A stretch of DNA of 64,000 bases from Archivesica marissinica (lineage: Eukaryota > Mollusca > Bivalvia > Venerida > Vesicomyidae), in assembly GCA_014843695.1 (NCBI GenBank), contig CM026397.1, positions 39,567,109-39,631,108 of the forward strand. The letters run 5' to 3'. The position numbers and the translations under genes were made by a program. The notes under the pieces were generated by a model. The model searched no databases. It saw only the letters and a list, made by a program, of their open reading frames with translations, and had not been told where the DNA came from. Each line of letters begins with the position of its first letter. Positions within the stretch are counted from its first letter, which is position 1. Shown piece after piece: positions 23,475 to 35,733 of this stretch.

Positions 23475-25230
23475 ATACGTATAACATGACACGACCTACA
23501 GCAACTTGTATAACATGACACTACCTACAGCAACTTGTATAACATGACACTACCTACATCACTTGTATAACATGACACTACCTACAGCAAATTGTATAAC
23601 ATGACACTACCTACATCACTTGTATAACATGACACTACCTACAGCAACTTGTATAACATGACACTACCTACAGCAACTTGTATAACATGACACGACCTAC
23701 AGCAACTTGTATAACATGACACTACCTACAGCAACTTGTATAACATGACACTACCTACAGCAACTTGTATAACATGACACTACCTACAGCAACTTGTATA
23801 ACATGACACTACCTACAGCAACTTGTATAACATGACACGACCTACAGCAACTTGTATAACATGACACTACCTATAGCAAATTGTATAACATGACACAACC
23901 TACAGCAACTTGTATAACATGACACATCCTACAGCAACTTGTATAACATGACACGACCTACAGCAACTTGTATAACATGACACGACCTACAGCAACTTGT
24001 ATAACATGACACATCCTACAGCAACTTGTATAACATGACACGACCTACAGCAACTTGTATAACATGACACTACCTACAGCAACTTGTATAACATGACACT
24101 ACCTACAGCAACGTGTATAACATGACACTACCTACAGCAACTTGTATAACATGACACGACCTACAGCAACTTGTATAACATGACACTACCTACAGCAACT
24201 TGTATAACATGACACTACCTACAGCAACTTGTATAACATGACACTACCTACAGCAACTTGTATAACATGACACTACCTACAGCAACTTGTATAACATGAC
24301 ACGACCTACAGCAACTTGTATAACATGACACTACCTATAGCAAATTGTATAACATGACACAACCTACAGCAACTTGTATAACATTACACGACCTACAGCA
24401 ACTTGTATAACATGACACATCCTACAGCAACTTGTATAACATGACACGACCTACAGCAACTTGTATAACATGACACATCCTACAGCAACTTGTATAACAT
24501 GACACGACCTACAGCAACTTGTATAACATGACACTACCTACAGCAACTTGTATAACATGACACTACCTACAGCAAATTGTATAACATGACACGACCTACA
24601 GCAACTTGTATAACATGACACTACCTACAGCAAATTGTATAACATGACACTACCTACAGCAAATTGTATAACATGAAACTACCTACAGCAACGTGTATAA
24701 CATGACACTACCTACAGCAAATTGTATAACATGACACTACCTACAGCAAATTGTATAACATGACACTACCTACAGCAACGTGTATAACATGACACTACCT
24801 ACAGCAAATTGTATAACATGACACGACCTACAGCAACTTGTATAACATGACACTACCTACAGCAAATTGTATAACATGACACTACCTACAGCAAATTGTA
24901 TAACATGAAACTACCTACAGCAACGTGTATAACATGACACTACCTACAGCAAATTGTATAACATGACACTACCTACAGCAAATTGTATAACATGACACTA
25001 CCTACAGCAACGTGTATAACATGACACTACCTACAGCAAATTGTATAACATGACACGACCTACAGCAACTTGTATAACATGACACTACCTACAGCAAATT
25101 GTATAACATGACACTACCTACAGCAAATTGTATAACATGAAACTACCTACAGCAAATTGCATAACATGACACTACCTACAGCAAATTGTATAACATGACA
25201 CTACCTACAGCAAATTGTATAACATGAAAC
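23475..25230. repeat. 29-bp minisatellite, about 60 copies, with higher-order repeats
   Basis: Unit caacttgtataacatgac plus actacctacag. The variant catgaaactacctacagc occurs at about 24,675 and 24,907 (232 bp = 8 units). The order gacgacc..ctatagcaaattg..cacaacc recurs about 465 bp apart. Intron 2. Confidence 0.95.
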
Positions 25231-25409
25231 CATCTGCTTTCTTTCAACCATACTAAGTTGATGAGTCTCTCTGGTGACTAGGACACATACCAAGTTGATG
25301 AGTCTCTCTGATGACTAGGACACATATCAAGGGCCCCTCGTCGAACTATTATATTGTATTCTTTATGTCTATAATGTTACAATAGCTTCCCGATGAAGAC
25401 CTGTGGTAC

Positions 25410-25936
25410 ACACCTGACACCAATTTATCTAGTTTGAGAAACACCTGGCACCAATTTATCTAGTTCTAGAAACACCTGACACCAATCTATCTAGCGAGAA
25501 ACACCTGACACCAATTTACCTAGTTCGAGAAACACATCACACCAATTTATTTGTTTGAGAAACACCTGGCACCAATTTATCTAGTTCGAGAAACACATCA
25601 CACCAATTTATTTGTTTGAGAAACACCTGGCACCAATTTATCTAGTTCGAGAAACACATGACACCAATTTATTTGTTTGAGAAACATGTGACCCCAATCT
25701 ATCTAGCGATAAACACCTGGCACCAATTTATCTAGTTTGAAAAACACCTGACACCAATTTATCTAGTTCGAGAAACACCTGACACCAATTTATCTAGTTA
25801 GAGAAACACCTGACACCAATTTATCTAGCAAGAAACACCTGACACCAATTTATCTAGTTCGAAAAACACCTGACACCAATTTATCTAGTTCGAGAAACAC
25901 CTGACACCAATTTATCTAGTTCGAGAAACAACCTGC
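25410..25936. repeat. About 31-bp minisatellite ending at the exon 2 donor
   Basis: Unit agaaacacctgacacc plus aatttatctagttcg, about 17 copies with indels. The unit nearest exon 2 merges into the splice site: aacaacctgcc there against aacacctgac in the array. Confidence 0.9.
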
Positions 25937-26114
25937 CTTTCAAAACAAAGAAGCTTCTTAAATGGTGATCCACTTTCTTCTATGGGTTTTGACAGCCAGC
26001 ATGAGAAGAAGGTCCGTAGATCCAGCTCCTTCTTGTCTGACAGCTGCAATACACTGATGCCCAGCTTCTTTCTCAATGCACCAATCACAGTACTAGAAAC
26101 TGCTGCATAATCAC
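25937..26114 (-). CDS. Macro-TIR-TIR gene, exon 2 (macro-like domain, middle)
   Basis: Residues 58-116. The acceptor is atatcgcag; the first two bases GT complete the glycine codon begun in exon 1. The translation includes GDYAAVSSTVIGALRKKLG, then FFSCWLSKP and LLCFER. It reads as the second beta-alpha unit of a macro-like fold in which the usual asparagine-rich loop is replaced. The best phase match to exon 3 needs the exon to end at GAAAG, followed by gcaggt, a GC donor. A canonical CAG|gttgtt lies four bases further on but leaves exon 3 out of frame. The reading frame itself is secure; only the last four bases are in doubt. Confidence 0.72.
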
Positions 26115-26189
26115 CTGCGATATAGATCAGGAAAAACGGATGCTGACTGTTTCGCTAAGTACAGATAGATCTGGGATATACTTCGGCAA

Positions 26190-29100
26190 ATTAACATAGC
26201 ATACACACATGGGAATACTGAAATATGATAGCATATACACCCTGCAATATTGACTGAAGGAATACTGAAATAAAGTAGTATACACACATGGGAATACTGA
26301 AATAAGGTAGTATACACACCTGGGAATACTGAAATAAGGTAGTATACACACCTGGGAATACTGAAATAAGGTAGTATACACACATGGGAATACTGAAATA
26401 AGGTAGTATACACACATGGGAATACTGAAATATGGTAGTATACACACCTGGGAATACTGAAATAAGGTAGTATACACAAATGGGAATACTGAAATAAGGT
26501 AGTATATACACCTGGGAATACTGAAATAAGGTAGTATATACACCTGGAAATACTGAAATAAGGTAGTATATACACCTGTGAATACTGAAATAAGGTAGTA
26601 TATACACATGGGAATACTGAAATAAGGTAGTATATACACCTGGGAATACTGAAATAAGGTAGTATACATACATGGGAATACTGAAATAAGGTAGTATACA
26701 CACCTGGGAATACTTTAATAAGGTAGTATACACACATGGGAATACTGTAATAAGGTAGTATATACACATGGGAATACTGTAATAAGGTAGTATATACATA
26801 TGGGAATACTGAAAAAAGGTAGTATACACACATGGGAATACTGAAATAAGGTAGTATACACACATGGGAATACTGTAATAAGGTAGTATACACACCTGGG
26901 AATACTGAAATAAGGTAGTATACACCCCTGGAAATACTGTAATAAGGTAGTATATACACATGGGAATACTGAAATAAGGTAGTATACACACCTGGGAATA
27001 CTGAAATAAGGTAGTATACACTCCTGCAAATACTGAAATAAGGTAGTATACACACCTGGGAATACTGAAATAAGGTAGTATACACACCTGGGAATACTGA
27101 AATAAGGTAGTATACACACCTGGGAATACTGTAATAAGGTAGTTATACACATGGGAATACTGAAATAAGGTAGTATACACACATGGGAATACTGAAATAA
27201 GGTAGTATACACACCTGGGAATACTGAAATAAGGTAGTATACACTGAAATACTGTAATAAGGTAGTATACACACATGGGAATACTGAAATAAGGTAGTAT
27301 ACACATGAAATGCTGTAATAAGGTAGTATACACACATGGGAATACTGTAATAAGGTAGTATACACACCTGGGAATACTGAAATAAGGTAGTATACACATG
27401 AAATGCTGTAATAAGGTAGTATACACACCTGGGAATACTGAAATAAGGTAGTATACACATGAAATGCTGTAATAAGGTAGTATACACACCTGGGAATACT
27501 GAAATAAGGTAGTATACACACATGGGAATACTGTAATAAGGTAGTATATACACATGGGAATACTGTAATAAGGTAGTATACACACATGGGAATACTGTAA
27601 TAAGGTAGTATACACACCTGGGAATACTGAAATAAGGTAGTATACACATGAAATGCTGTAATAAGGTAGTATACACACACCTGGGAATACTGAAATAAGG
27701 TAGTATACACATGAAATGCTGTAATAAGGTAGTATACACACATGGGAATACTGAAATAAGGTAGTATACACACCTGGGAATACTGTAATAAGATAGTATA
27801 CACACCTGGGAATACTGAAATAAGGTAGTATACACACCTGGGAATACTGTAATAAGGTAGTATACACACCTGGGAATACTGTAATAAGGTAGTATACACA
27901 TGAAATGCTGTAATAAGGTAGTATACACACCTGGGAATACTGTAATAAGGTAGAATACACACCTGGGAATACTGTAATAAGGTAGTATACACATGAAATG
28001 CTGTAATAAGGTAGTATACACACCTGGGAATACTGAAATAAGGTAGTATACACACATGGGAATACTGTAATAAGGTAGCATACACATGAAATGCTGTAAT
28101 AAGGTAGTATACACACATGGGAATACTGTAATAAGGTAGTATACACACCTGGGAATACTGTAATAAGGTAGTATACACACCTGGGAATACTGTAATAAGG
28201 TAGTATATACACATGGGAATACTGTAATAAGGTAGTATACACACCTGGGAATACTGTAATAAGGTAGTATACACACCTGGGAATACTGTAATAAAGTAGT
28301 ATACACACCTGGGAATACTGAAATAAGGTAGTATACACACCTGGGAATACTGAAATAAGGTAGTATACACACCTGGGAATACTGAAATATGGTAGTATAC
28401 ACACCTGGGAATACTGAAATAAGGTAGTATACACACATGGGAATACTGTAATAAGGTAGTATACACACCTGGGAATACTGAAATAAGGTAGTATATACAC
28501 CTGGGAATACTGAAATAAGGTAGTATACACACCTGGGAATACTGAAATAAGGTAGTATACACACCTGGGAATACTGAAATAAGGTAGTATACACACCTGG
28601 GAATACTGAAATAAGGTAGTATATACATATGGGAATACTGAAATAAGGTAGTATATACACCTGGGAATACTGAAATAAGGTAGTATACACACATGGGAAT
28701 ACTGAAATAAGGTAGTATACACACCTGGGAATACTGAAATAAGGTAGTATAAACACCTGGGAATACTGAAATAAGGTAGTATACACACCTGGGAATACTG
28801 AAATAAGGTAGTATATACACATGGGAATACTGTAATAAGGTAGTATACACACATGGGAATACTGAAATAAGGTAGTATATACACACTGGGAATACTGTAA
28901 TAAGGTAGTATACACACCTGGGAATACTGAAATAAGGTAGTATACACACCTGGGAATACTGTAATAAGGTAGTATACACACATGGGAATACTGAAATAAG
29001 GTAGTATAACACAACCTGGGAATACTGTAATAAGGTAGTATACACACCTGGGAATACTGAAATAAGGTAGTATACACACCTGGGAATACTGTAATAAGGT

Positions 29101-31264
29101 AGTATATACACATGGGAATACTGAAATAAGGTAGTATACACACCTGGGAATACTGAAATAAGGTAGTATACACACCTGGGAATACTGAAATAAGGTAGTA
29201 TACACACATGGGAATACTGAAATAAGGTAGTATACACACATGGGAATACTGAAATAAGGTAGTATACACACCTGGGAATACTGAAATAAGGTAGTATACA
29301 CACATGGGAATACTGAAATAAGGTAGTATATACACACACCTGGGAATACTGTAATAAGGTAGTATACACACCTGGGAATACTGAAATAAGGTAGTATACA
29401 CACCTGGGAATACTGAAATAAGGTAGTATACACACCTGGGAATACTGAAATAAGGTAGTATACACACCTGGGAATACTGAAATAAGTTAGTATACACACC
29501 TGGGAATACTGAAATAAGGTAGTATACACACCTGGGAATACTGAAATAAGGTAGTATACACACCTGGGAATACTGTAATAAGGTAGTATATACACATGGG
29601 AATACTGAAATAAGGTAGTATACACACCTGGGAATACTGAAATAAGGTAGTATATACACATGGGAATACTGTAATAAGGTAGTATATACACATGGGAATA
29701 CTGAAATAAGGTAGTATATACACATGGGAATACTGTAATACGGTAGTATATACACATGGGAATACTGTAATACGGTAGTATATACACATGGGAATACTGA
29801 AATAAGGTAGTATATACACCTGGGAATACTGTAATAAGGTAATATATACACATGGGAATACTGTAATAAGGTAGTATACACAACTGGGAATACTGAAATA
29901 AGGTAGCATACACACATGGGAATACTGAAATATGGTAGTATACACACCTGGGAATACTGAAATAAGGTATACACACCTGGGAATACTGAAATAAGGTAGT
30001 CACACATGGGAATACTGAAATAAGGTAGTATACACACCTGGGAATACTGAAATAAGGTAGTATACACACCTGGGAATACTGAAATAAGGTAGTATATACA
30101 TATGGGAATACTGAAATAAGGTAGTATAATAGTATATACACCTGGAAATACTGTAATAAGGTAGTATACACACCTGGGAATACTGTAATAAGGTAGTATA
30201 CACACCTGGGAATACTGAAATAAGGTAGTATACACACATGGGAATACTGAAATAAGGTAGTATACACACCTGGGAATACTGAAATAAGGTAGTATACACA
30301 CCTGGGAATACTGACATAAGGTAGTATACACACATGGGAATACTGAAATAAGGTAGTATATAGTTTCACATGGGAATACTGAAATATGGTAGTATATACA
30401 CATGGGAATACTGAAATATGGTAGTATATACACATGGGAATACTGAAATAAGGTAGTATACACACCTGGGAATACTGTAATAAGGTAGTATACACACCTG
30501 GGAATACTGAAATAAGGTAGTATACACACATGGGAATGCTGAAATGAGGTAGTATACACACCTGGGAATACTGTAATAAGGTAGTATACACACATGGGAA
30601 TACTGAATAAGGTAGTATACACACATGGGAATACTGAAATAAGGTATTATACACACTGGGAATACTGTATAAGGTAGTATACACACCTGGGAATACTGAA
30701 ATAAGGTAGTATACACACATGGAATACTGAAATAAGGTAGTATACACACATGGGAATGCTGAAATGAGGTAGTATACACACCTGGAATACTGTAATAAGG
30801 TAGTATACACACATGGGAATACTGAAATAAGGTAGTATACACACATGGGAATGCTGAAATGAGGTAGTATACACACCTGGGAATACTGTAATAAGGTAGT
30901 ATACACACATGGGAATACTGAAATAAGGTAGTATACACACCTGGGAATACTGTAATAAGGTAGTATACACACATGGGAATACTGAAATAAGGTAGTATAT
31001 ACACACACCTGGGAATACTGAAATAAGGTAGCATACATACATGGGAATACTGAAATATGGTAGTATACACACCTGGGAATACTGTAATAAGGTAGTATAT
31101 ACACATGGGAATACTGAAATAAGGTAGTATACACACCTGGGAATACTGAAATAAGGTAGCATACATACATGGGAATACTGAAATATGGTAGTATACACAC
31201 CTGGGAATACTGTAATAAGGTAGTATACACACATGGGAATACTGAAATAAGGTAGTATACACAC
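26190..31264. repeat. 32-bp minisatellite, about 158 copies, beginning at the exon 1 donor
   Basis: Gene-strand unit gtgtgtatactaccttattt plus cagtattcccag. Each unit holds an acceptor-like ttatttcag and a donor-like CCCAG|gtgtgt, nearly the same as the real exon 1 donor TTCCAG|gtgtgt. The unit has no stop in any minus frame, so ORFs up to 1,679 codons occur with a 32-residue period (three units); I treat these as non-coding. Confidence 0.96.
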
Positions 31265-31437
31265 CTGGAAATGCTGATACCATGATTATATCCATCATTT
31301 CTGACTTAGGAAGCTCTGTTATGTCGCCAGAGAGCAGGGCGATCTTGCAAGGTCCATTCTTTGTCCACAACTCTATAACATCATCTGGACTACCAGTGAG
31401 ACCAGACATAATGAAGTACAGTATCCCTTCTGTTTCC
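31265..31437 (-). CDS. Macro-TIR-TIR gene, exon 1 of those visible (macro-like domain, N-terminal part)
   Basis: Encodes residues 1-58 of the partial model. The acceptor reads gtatttcag and the donor CCAG|gtgtgt; the first base completes a codon from an unseen upstream exon. The segment contains LLSGDIT (residues 34-40), like the beta-strand and GDIT motif that opens macro domains, followed by DIIMVSAFPG. The canonical macro NAAN and glycine-rich catalytic loop are absent, so ADP-ribosyl hydrolase activity is not predicted. The open frame runs on past the donor into the 32-bp array, so retention of this intron would not stop translation at once. I searched 31.45-36.7 kb for the preceding exon and did not find a convincing one. 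Confidence 0.75.
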
Positions 31438-31539
31438 CTGAAATACATGCATCAGCTTACATGGCTATGACAGCTTAATTTAATCTTATTTGTTATTTTG
31501 CATATATTGTACATATACAGTAGCTGACTGCTGGATGTT

Positions 31540-31770
31540 TGAATCCTTCATGTTACTTGCCCCCTCCACACCCACCACTGTAGGTTTGAATCCCAACCGG
31601 GGGGTGTGGAATTCATTCATGTTACTTGCCCCCTCCACACCCACCACTGTAGGTTTGAATCCCAACCGGGGGTGTCGAATTCCTTCATGTGAGGAAGTTA
31701 TTCAGCTGGCTTGTGGAAGGTCGATGGTTCTACCCGGGTCTGCTCCGGCTTGTAGGCCTAATGCCTATCG
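31540..31770 (+). repeat. SINE type 4, with partial head duplication
   Basis: The segment ttacttgccccctccacacc to gtgt occurs twice in tandem (about 65 bp apart), each with the B-box-like ggtttgaatcccaaccgg, followed by the core ggaagttattcagctggc and ggttctacccgggt. Confidence 0.7.
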
Positions 31771-31877
31771 ATAACATGTATGAAACATGCATAGACACAA
31801 TATACAAGTGAAAGAACATATAAGTTTTAAAACTCAATTGTCCAAATTGATTACTCGCAAATAATTTTCTGCATGTG

Positions 31878-32438
31878 AAAATTTCTAAAGCGGCGCAATT
31901 CGCGTTGAAACGAGCGTTCTGATTGGATTATGATTATTCTTCATATATAAAAAAATCTTGTTACATTCTAATAATCCAATCAGAACGCTCGTTTCAACGC
32001 AAATTGCGCCGCTTTAGAAATTTTCAAAACAAATTGAAAATGCTACGAAATCTCTTTTTGATGTACATTTTTGCCGAATAAACATACACGTTAGTGTAAA
32101 CACATTTTATTGATAATGTTAATCACAGTTAAAACTCTCCCGTCGAAGATTTTTGTTTGTTGCTGACAGAACCCGTGTCCTAGTATGGAAATGTGACCTG
32201 CTATGGCCAATGTCTGTGGCAATTGTTTGCAAAGTATACATGCATGCAGCTTAAAGTTGTGTTTTATTTGAAGAACAATATAAACACTCGGGATAGGCGT
32301 TATATTTGGACAGATGTGTACAAAATTGTTTCAGATAGGGCCATTTTACTGATCGATGCGAAATCTGACATCCCACAGAGTAGAATCCCTGTACTTAAAT
32401 ATATATACTAGTACCCCCAAACGTGCCGAATCCCTGTG
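31878..32438. mobile_element. Half copy of the palindromic DNA transposon
   Basis: Central palindrome at about 31,880-32,030 (aaatttctaaagcggcgc and its inverse) followed by one full arm ending CCGAATCCCTGTG at 32,438. The left arm is absent. The arm holds the same 72-codon ORF (32,193-32,411) as both arms of 51,573-52,557. That ORF has no family I recognise and is probably incidental. Confidence 0.75.
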
Positions 32439-32559
32439 ATTACACTTAAGGTACAGTAGACGAATATAACAGACAAGTTGTTGGGAAAATTGTTTTCACC
32501 GAAATGATGCGGTTTATGAGCTATTCAGGTAGCTATCTGAATTGGGGGGAAATGTACAA

Positions 32560-33330
32560 ATAACCAGAAAAAAAGTTTCTTATGAGTTGCAATATTGTTA
32601 GTTATTGATGTTGCTAAGTCAAAATAATATATTCAACATTTACCTGTGCATAAAAAAAAAAATTCATGTACGCCGTGCATAGGTGCCCTAAAGTATCTAG
32701 TTTCCCATGGAAACAGGTGCCGTTGCGATAACTGTATTGAGGCACATGGTCACGTAATGAAGCTAACATTTTCAGCAACAATTTTTTGAAAGTTGTGTTC
32801 ACGACTTAAGAAAATAATAATATACGGCAAGTGCATTTAACTTTTTTTATAGGCTATGATATGTAAGATTTACGCCGAGCATAGGTTCCACCACTTGAGA
32901 TAAAGATTTTACCTACATCTACAACATGCCCCTGCTCAGTTATGTTCATGTCATTTTGATTTTATTTACCTGTGATTCTTGTTGTTTACCTTGAAAACGG
33001 TGATATTGTATAGAAAGAACATCGTGAAAATCACTCTATATCTATCTATCATATCTGACTACTGCAAACACTTCTCGCTAGTCAGTCTGTTGTGGCGAAG
33101 AGTAGACCACCCGAATTTCCTGAATAACACTCAATTACCCAACCTCCGTACGCCACTGATAACTTTCTCACATATCACCATTTATCACTTGTCCCTAATA
33201 GGGAGCGAACCTGCAGCCCTGATGATAGCGACGAAAGGCGTATTCTAATGAGGGTGCGTTAGATCAGTCAGCGACGGAGGCTGTTATTGGTACACTAGAG
33301 TCGGGATTGGTACATGTTATTGTCGCTAGC
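32560..33330. other. No recognised feature
   Basis: AT-rich. A minus-strand ORF at 32,614-32,802 is followed by a good donor (CACAG|gtaaat), but in the phase needed for exon 1 it contains a stop. Not accepted as an exon. Confidence 0.4.
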
Positions 33331-33334
33331 CATC

Positions 33335-34290
33335 CCGGTCATTATAACCAAGAGCAAGACATCACCTCGTTCAGTATGACCAAGAGCAAGACATCACCTC
33401 GTTCATTATAACCAAGAGCAAGACATCACCTCGTTCAGTATGACCAAGAGCAATACATCACCTCGTTCAGTATGACCAAGAGCAAGACATCACCTCGTTC
33501 AGTATGACCAAGAGCAAGACATCACATCGTTCAGTATGACCAAGAGCAAGACATCACCTCGTTCAGTATGACCAAGAGCAAGACATCACCTCGTTCAGTA
33601 TGACCAAGAGCACGACATCACCTCGTTCAGTATGACCAAGAGCAAGACATCACCTCGTTCAGTATGACCAAGAGCAAGACATCACCTCGTTCAGTATGAC
33701 CAAGAGCAAGACATCACCTCGTTCATTATAACCAAGAGCAAGACATCACCTCGTTCTTATGACCAAGAGCAAGACATCACCTCGTTCATTATGACCAAGA
33801 GCTAGACATCACCTCGTTCATTATGACCAAGAGCAAGACATCACCTCGTTCAGTATGACCAAGAGCTAGACATCACCTCGTTCAGTATGACCAAGAGCAA
33901 GACATCACCTCGTTCAGTATGACCAAGAGCAAGACATCACCTCGTTCATTATGACCAAGAGCAAGACATCACCTCGTTCAGTATGACCAAGAGCAAGACA
34001 TCACCTCGTTCATTATGACCAAGAGCAAGACATCACCTCGTTCAGTATGACCAAGAGCAAGACATCACCTCGTTCATTATGACCAAGAGCAAGACATCAC
34101 CTCGTTCAGTATGACCAAGAGCAAGACATCACCTCGTTCATTATGACCAAGAGCAAGACATCACCTCGTTCAGTATGACCAAGAGCAAGACATCACCTCG
34201 TTCATTATGACCAAGAGCAAGACATCACCTCGTTCATTATGACCAAGAGCAAGACATCACCTCTTTCATGATGACAAAGAGCTAGATTTC
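33335..34290. repeat. 32-bp minisatellite, about 29 copies
   Basis: Unit agtatgaccaagagcaag plus acatcacctcgttc, alternating between cagtatg and cattatg variants. The last unit at 34,262 is decayed. Confidence 0.95.
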
Positions 34291-34556
34291 ACGTCGTTCA
34301 TATATGTATACTCATTTTCGTAATGTGAACTATTTATAATTATGTGGACTTATTATGTAACAAACAACTGAATCCGCACCAACTAATTTTAATCTAAATT
34401 AACTAACAAGCACGTGTACTGTAATAACATAATATTCCACAGCATAACTTGATTCCCATATATGGATACACTTGACAGCCGGATGTACACATACTGTATC
34501 GCCGTGCCCGCCTTGCAACAGCCGGATGTACACATACTGTATCGCCGTGCCCACCT

Positions 34557-35030
34557 TGCAACAGAGAGGTCGTGAGTTCGACATAACAACAAAACACGGT
34601 AAATACATTGGAGTCATGCTCTGAAACGACCTCGCATGGAGCAACAACATCAACGACATCACAAACAGACACATTCCACCACCATGGCCTTCCTCCGAAG
34701 AAATATAATAACTAGTTCTATATAGAACTATACATAGTTCCGTCCATCATTAGAGTTTTCTTCAACAGTGTGGTTACCCTACTCTGCACAGATCATCAAC
34801 CAGCTATAAATGGTCCAACGCAGAGCAACAAGGTTCGAGAAGAATGACTACAACAGGACCCGCAACGTCTCAACCATGCTTCACGACCTTAGCTGAAACA
34901 CACCTGCTGACCGATACTACACAGCCCGCACCATAAAGGTGAAACAAATCACCATCAACGTATCGCCATAGACCCACAGCACCTGCTAACACAAACTGGC
35001 TCATGTACCAGAGGTCATAGCCACTTACAA
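34557..35030 (+). pseudogene. LINE reverse transcriptase C-terminal remnant
   Basis: Broken frames give GKYIGVML, DLAWSNNINDIT, TTMAFLRRNI, then MVQRRATRF, a KNDYNRTRNVSTML match and YYTARTIKVKQIT. These match the thumb and C-terminal region of non-LTR retrotransposon reverse transcriptases (YLGV, N-HI, MVQRRAARF-type motifs). Several stops and frame changes make it inactive. It is joined directly to the SINE at 35,031. Just upstream, a 60-bp segment (agccggatgtacacatactg) is duplicated. Confidence 0.72.
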
Positions 35031-35290
35031 ACGGATCTGTAGTCCAGGGATCGCAGGTTCGATCCCCCGTCTGACCCAAATAAAATTAACATCTTTCAGA
35101 TGGGACTTTAAACCGAGACCTCGTGTCGGTGCTTTACACCGTTCACGTAAAAGAACCAGAGGAGACTATGGAATGGGTCTCTGTCTTTATCATTGCACTA
35201 TCCTCCAAATATCTAAAATGACTAATATCTTCAGGAGGCGTCGCTCATATGGGTAACATGTAGCGACGATAAATAAACGTAAAACACACA
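35031..35290 (+). mobile_element. SINE type 1, internal head deletion
   Basis: Begins acggatctgtagtccag, then jumps to the B box (aggttcgatcccccgtc), missing about 27 bases including the anticodon region. Body and end (caggaggcgtcgctcatatg, then gataaataaacgtaaaacac) are complete. Confidence 0.85.
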
Positions 35291-35733
35291 TAGCCACTTA
35301 TATAGACAAATATGGACAACCAATGAATACTACCAATACAACTACATCCCACACATTCCGTCATCTTGTGGAACAGCCTCGCCCAAACTACCCTCGATAT
35401 GGTCACTTTGGATGCCTTCCGGTCGGATATGGTCAGCCGATTTGATCTTTCTTAATTTTTGTACAAAGAGACACTTTTAGATGTACATATATTTTTTACT
35501 TGGTTCCCTGCCTGCGACCTCACGCCTGCAGCATGCATAGTATTTGTTAATTGCGAATATACTCTATGAAGAGTGCTGTAACCACTGAAGATGATGATGG
35601 TGATTTGATGTCCTTAGAGAAACTCTTAAATTCACATTGTTAATAGTGAGTAATCTCTAATGTTGTAAAGGATTGTTTCGCAATCAAGCTAAAATAAATT
35701 TCTATAGAATGTAGCGTTTAATATAACATAGTG

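Larger units (their letters stand above)
991..31437 (-). other. Macro-like/TIR/TIR gene, internal part (nine exons)
   Basis: Gene span, partial at both ends. Nine minus-strand exons at 31437-31265, 26114-25937, 21933-21813, 19691-19515, 14864-14674, 9801-9628 (duplicate 12645-12472), 6651-6383, 3593-3457 and 1176-991 join without a stop. They total 1,606 nt: one base completing an earlier codon plus 535 codons. Intron phases run 1,2,0,0,2,2,1,0 and match at every junction, which is strong support. Domains by residue of this partial model: macro-like about 30-205, TIR1 about 222-335, linker 338-385, TIR2 about 386-505, then the start of another segment. TIR domains bind or cleave NAD and macro domains bind ADP-ribose products, so a cytoplasmic NAD-linked immune or signalling role is a reasonable inference. 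I found neither the start codon nor the 3' end. All introns except one begin GT and end AG; the intron after exon 2 would need GC. Confidence 0.85.

Noticed and set aside
25252..25335. 24-base micro-exon candidate (tcatcagagagactcatc) between cctag and gtatgt, as an extra exon between exons 2 and 3
   Set aside because: Its length keeps phase 0 and does not solve the frame problem with exon 3; it belongs to a two-copy 45-bp repeat.
26111..31448. Very long minus-strand ORFs (up to 1,679 codons) with repeated YTTLFQYS and CILPYFSIP
   Set aside because: They follow the 32-bp DNA period through all three frames and start or end at array edges; they are the stop-free intronic satellite, not a protein-coding gene.
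32193..32411. 72-codon ORF present three times in the window
   Set aside because: It is part of the arm of the palindromic transposon and occurs in mirror copies; no motif suggests a protein.
32614..32802. Possible upstream exon of the macro-TIR-TIR gene (62-codon ORF with a good donor)
   Set aside because: In the phase exon 1 requires, the sequence has a TGA just before the T-run; the open frame has the wrong phase and no recognisable content.
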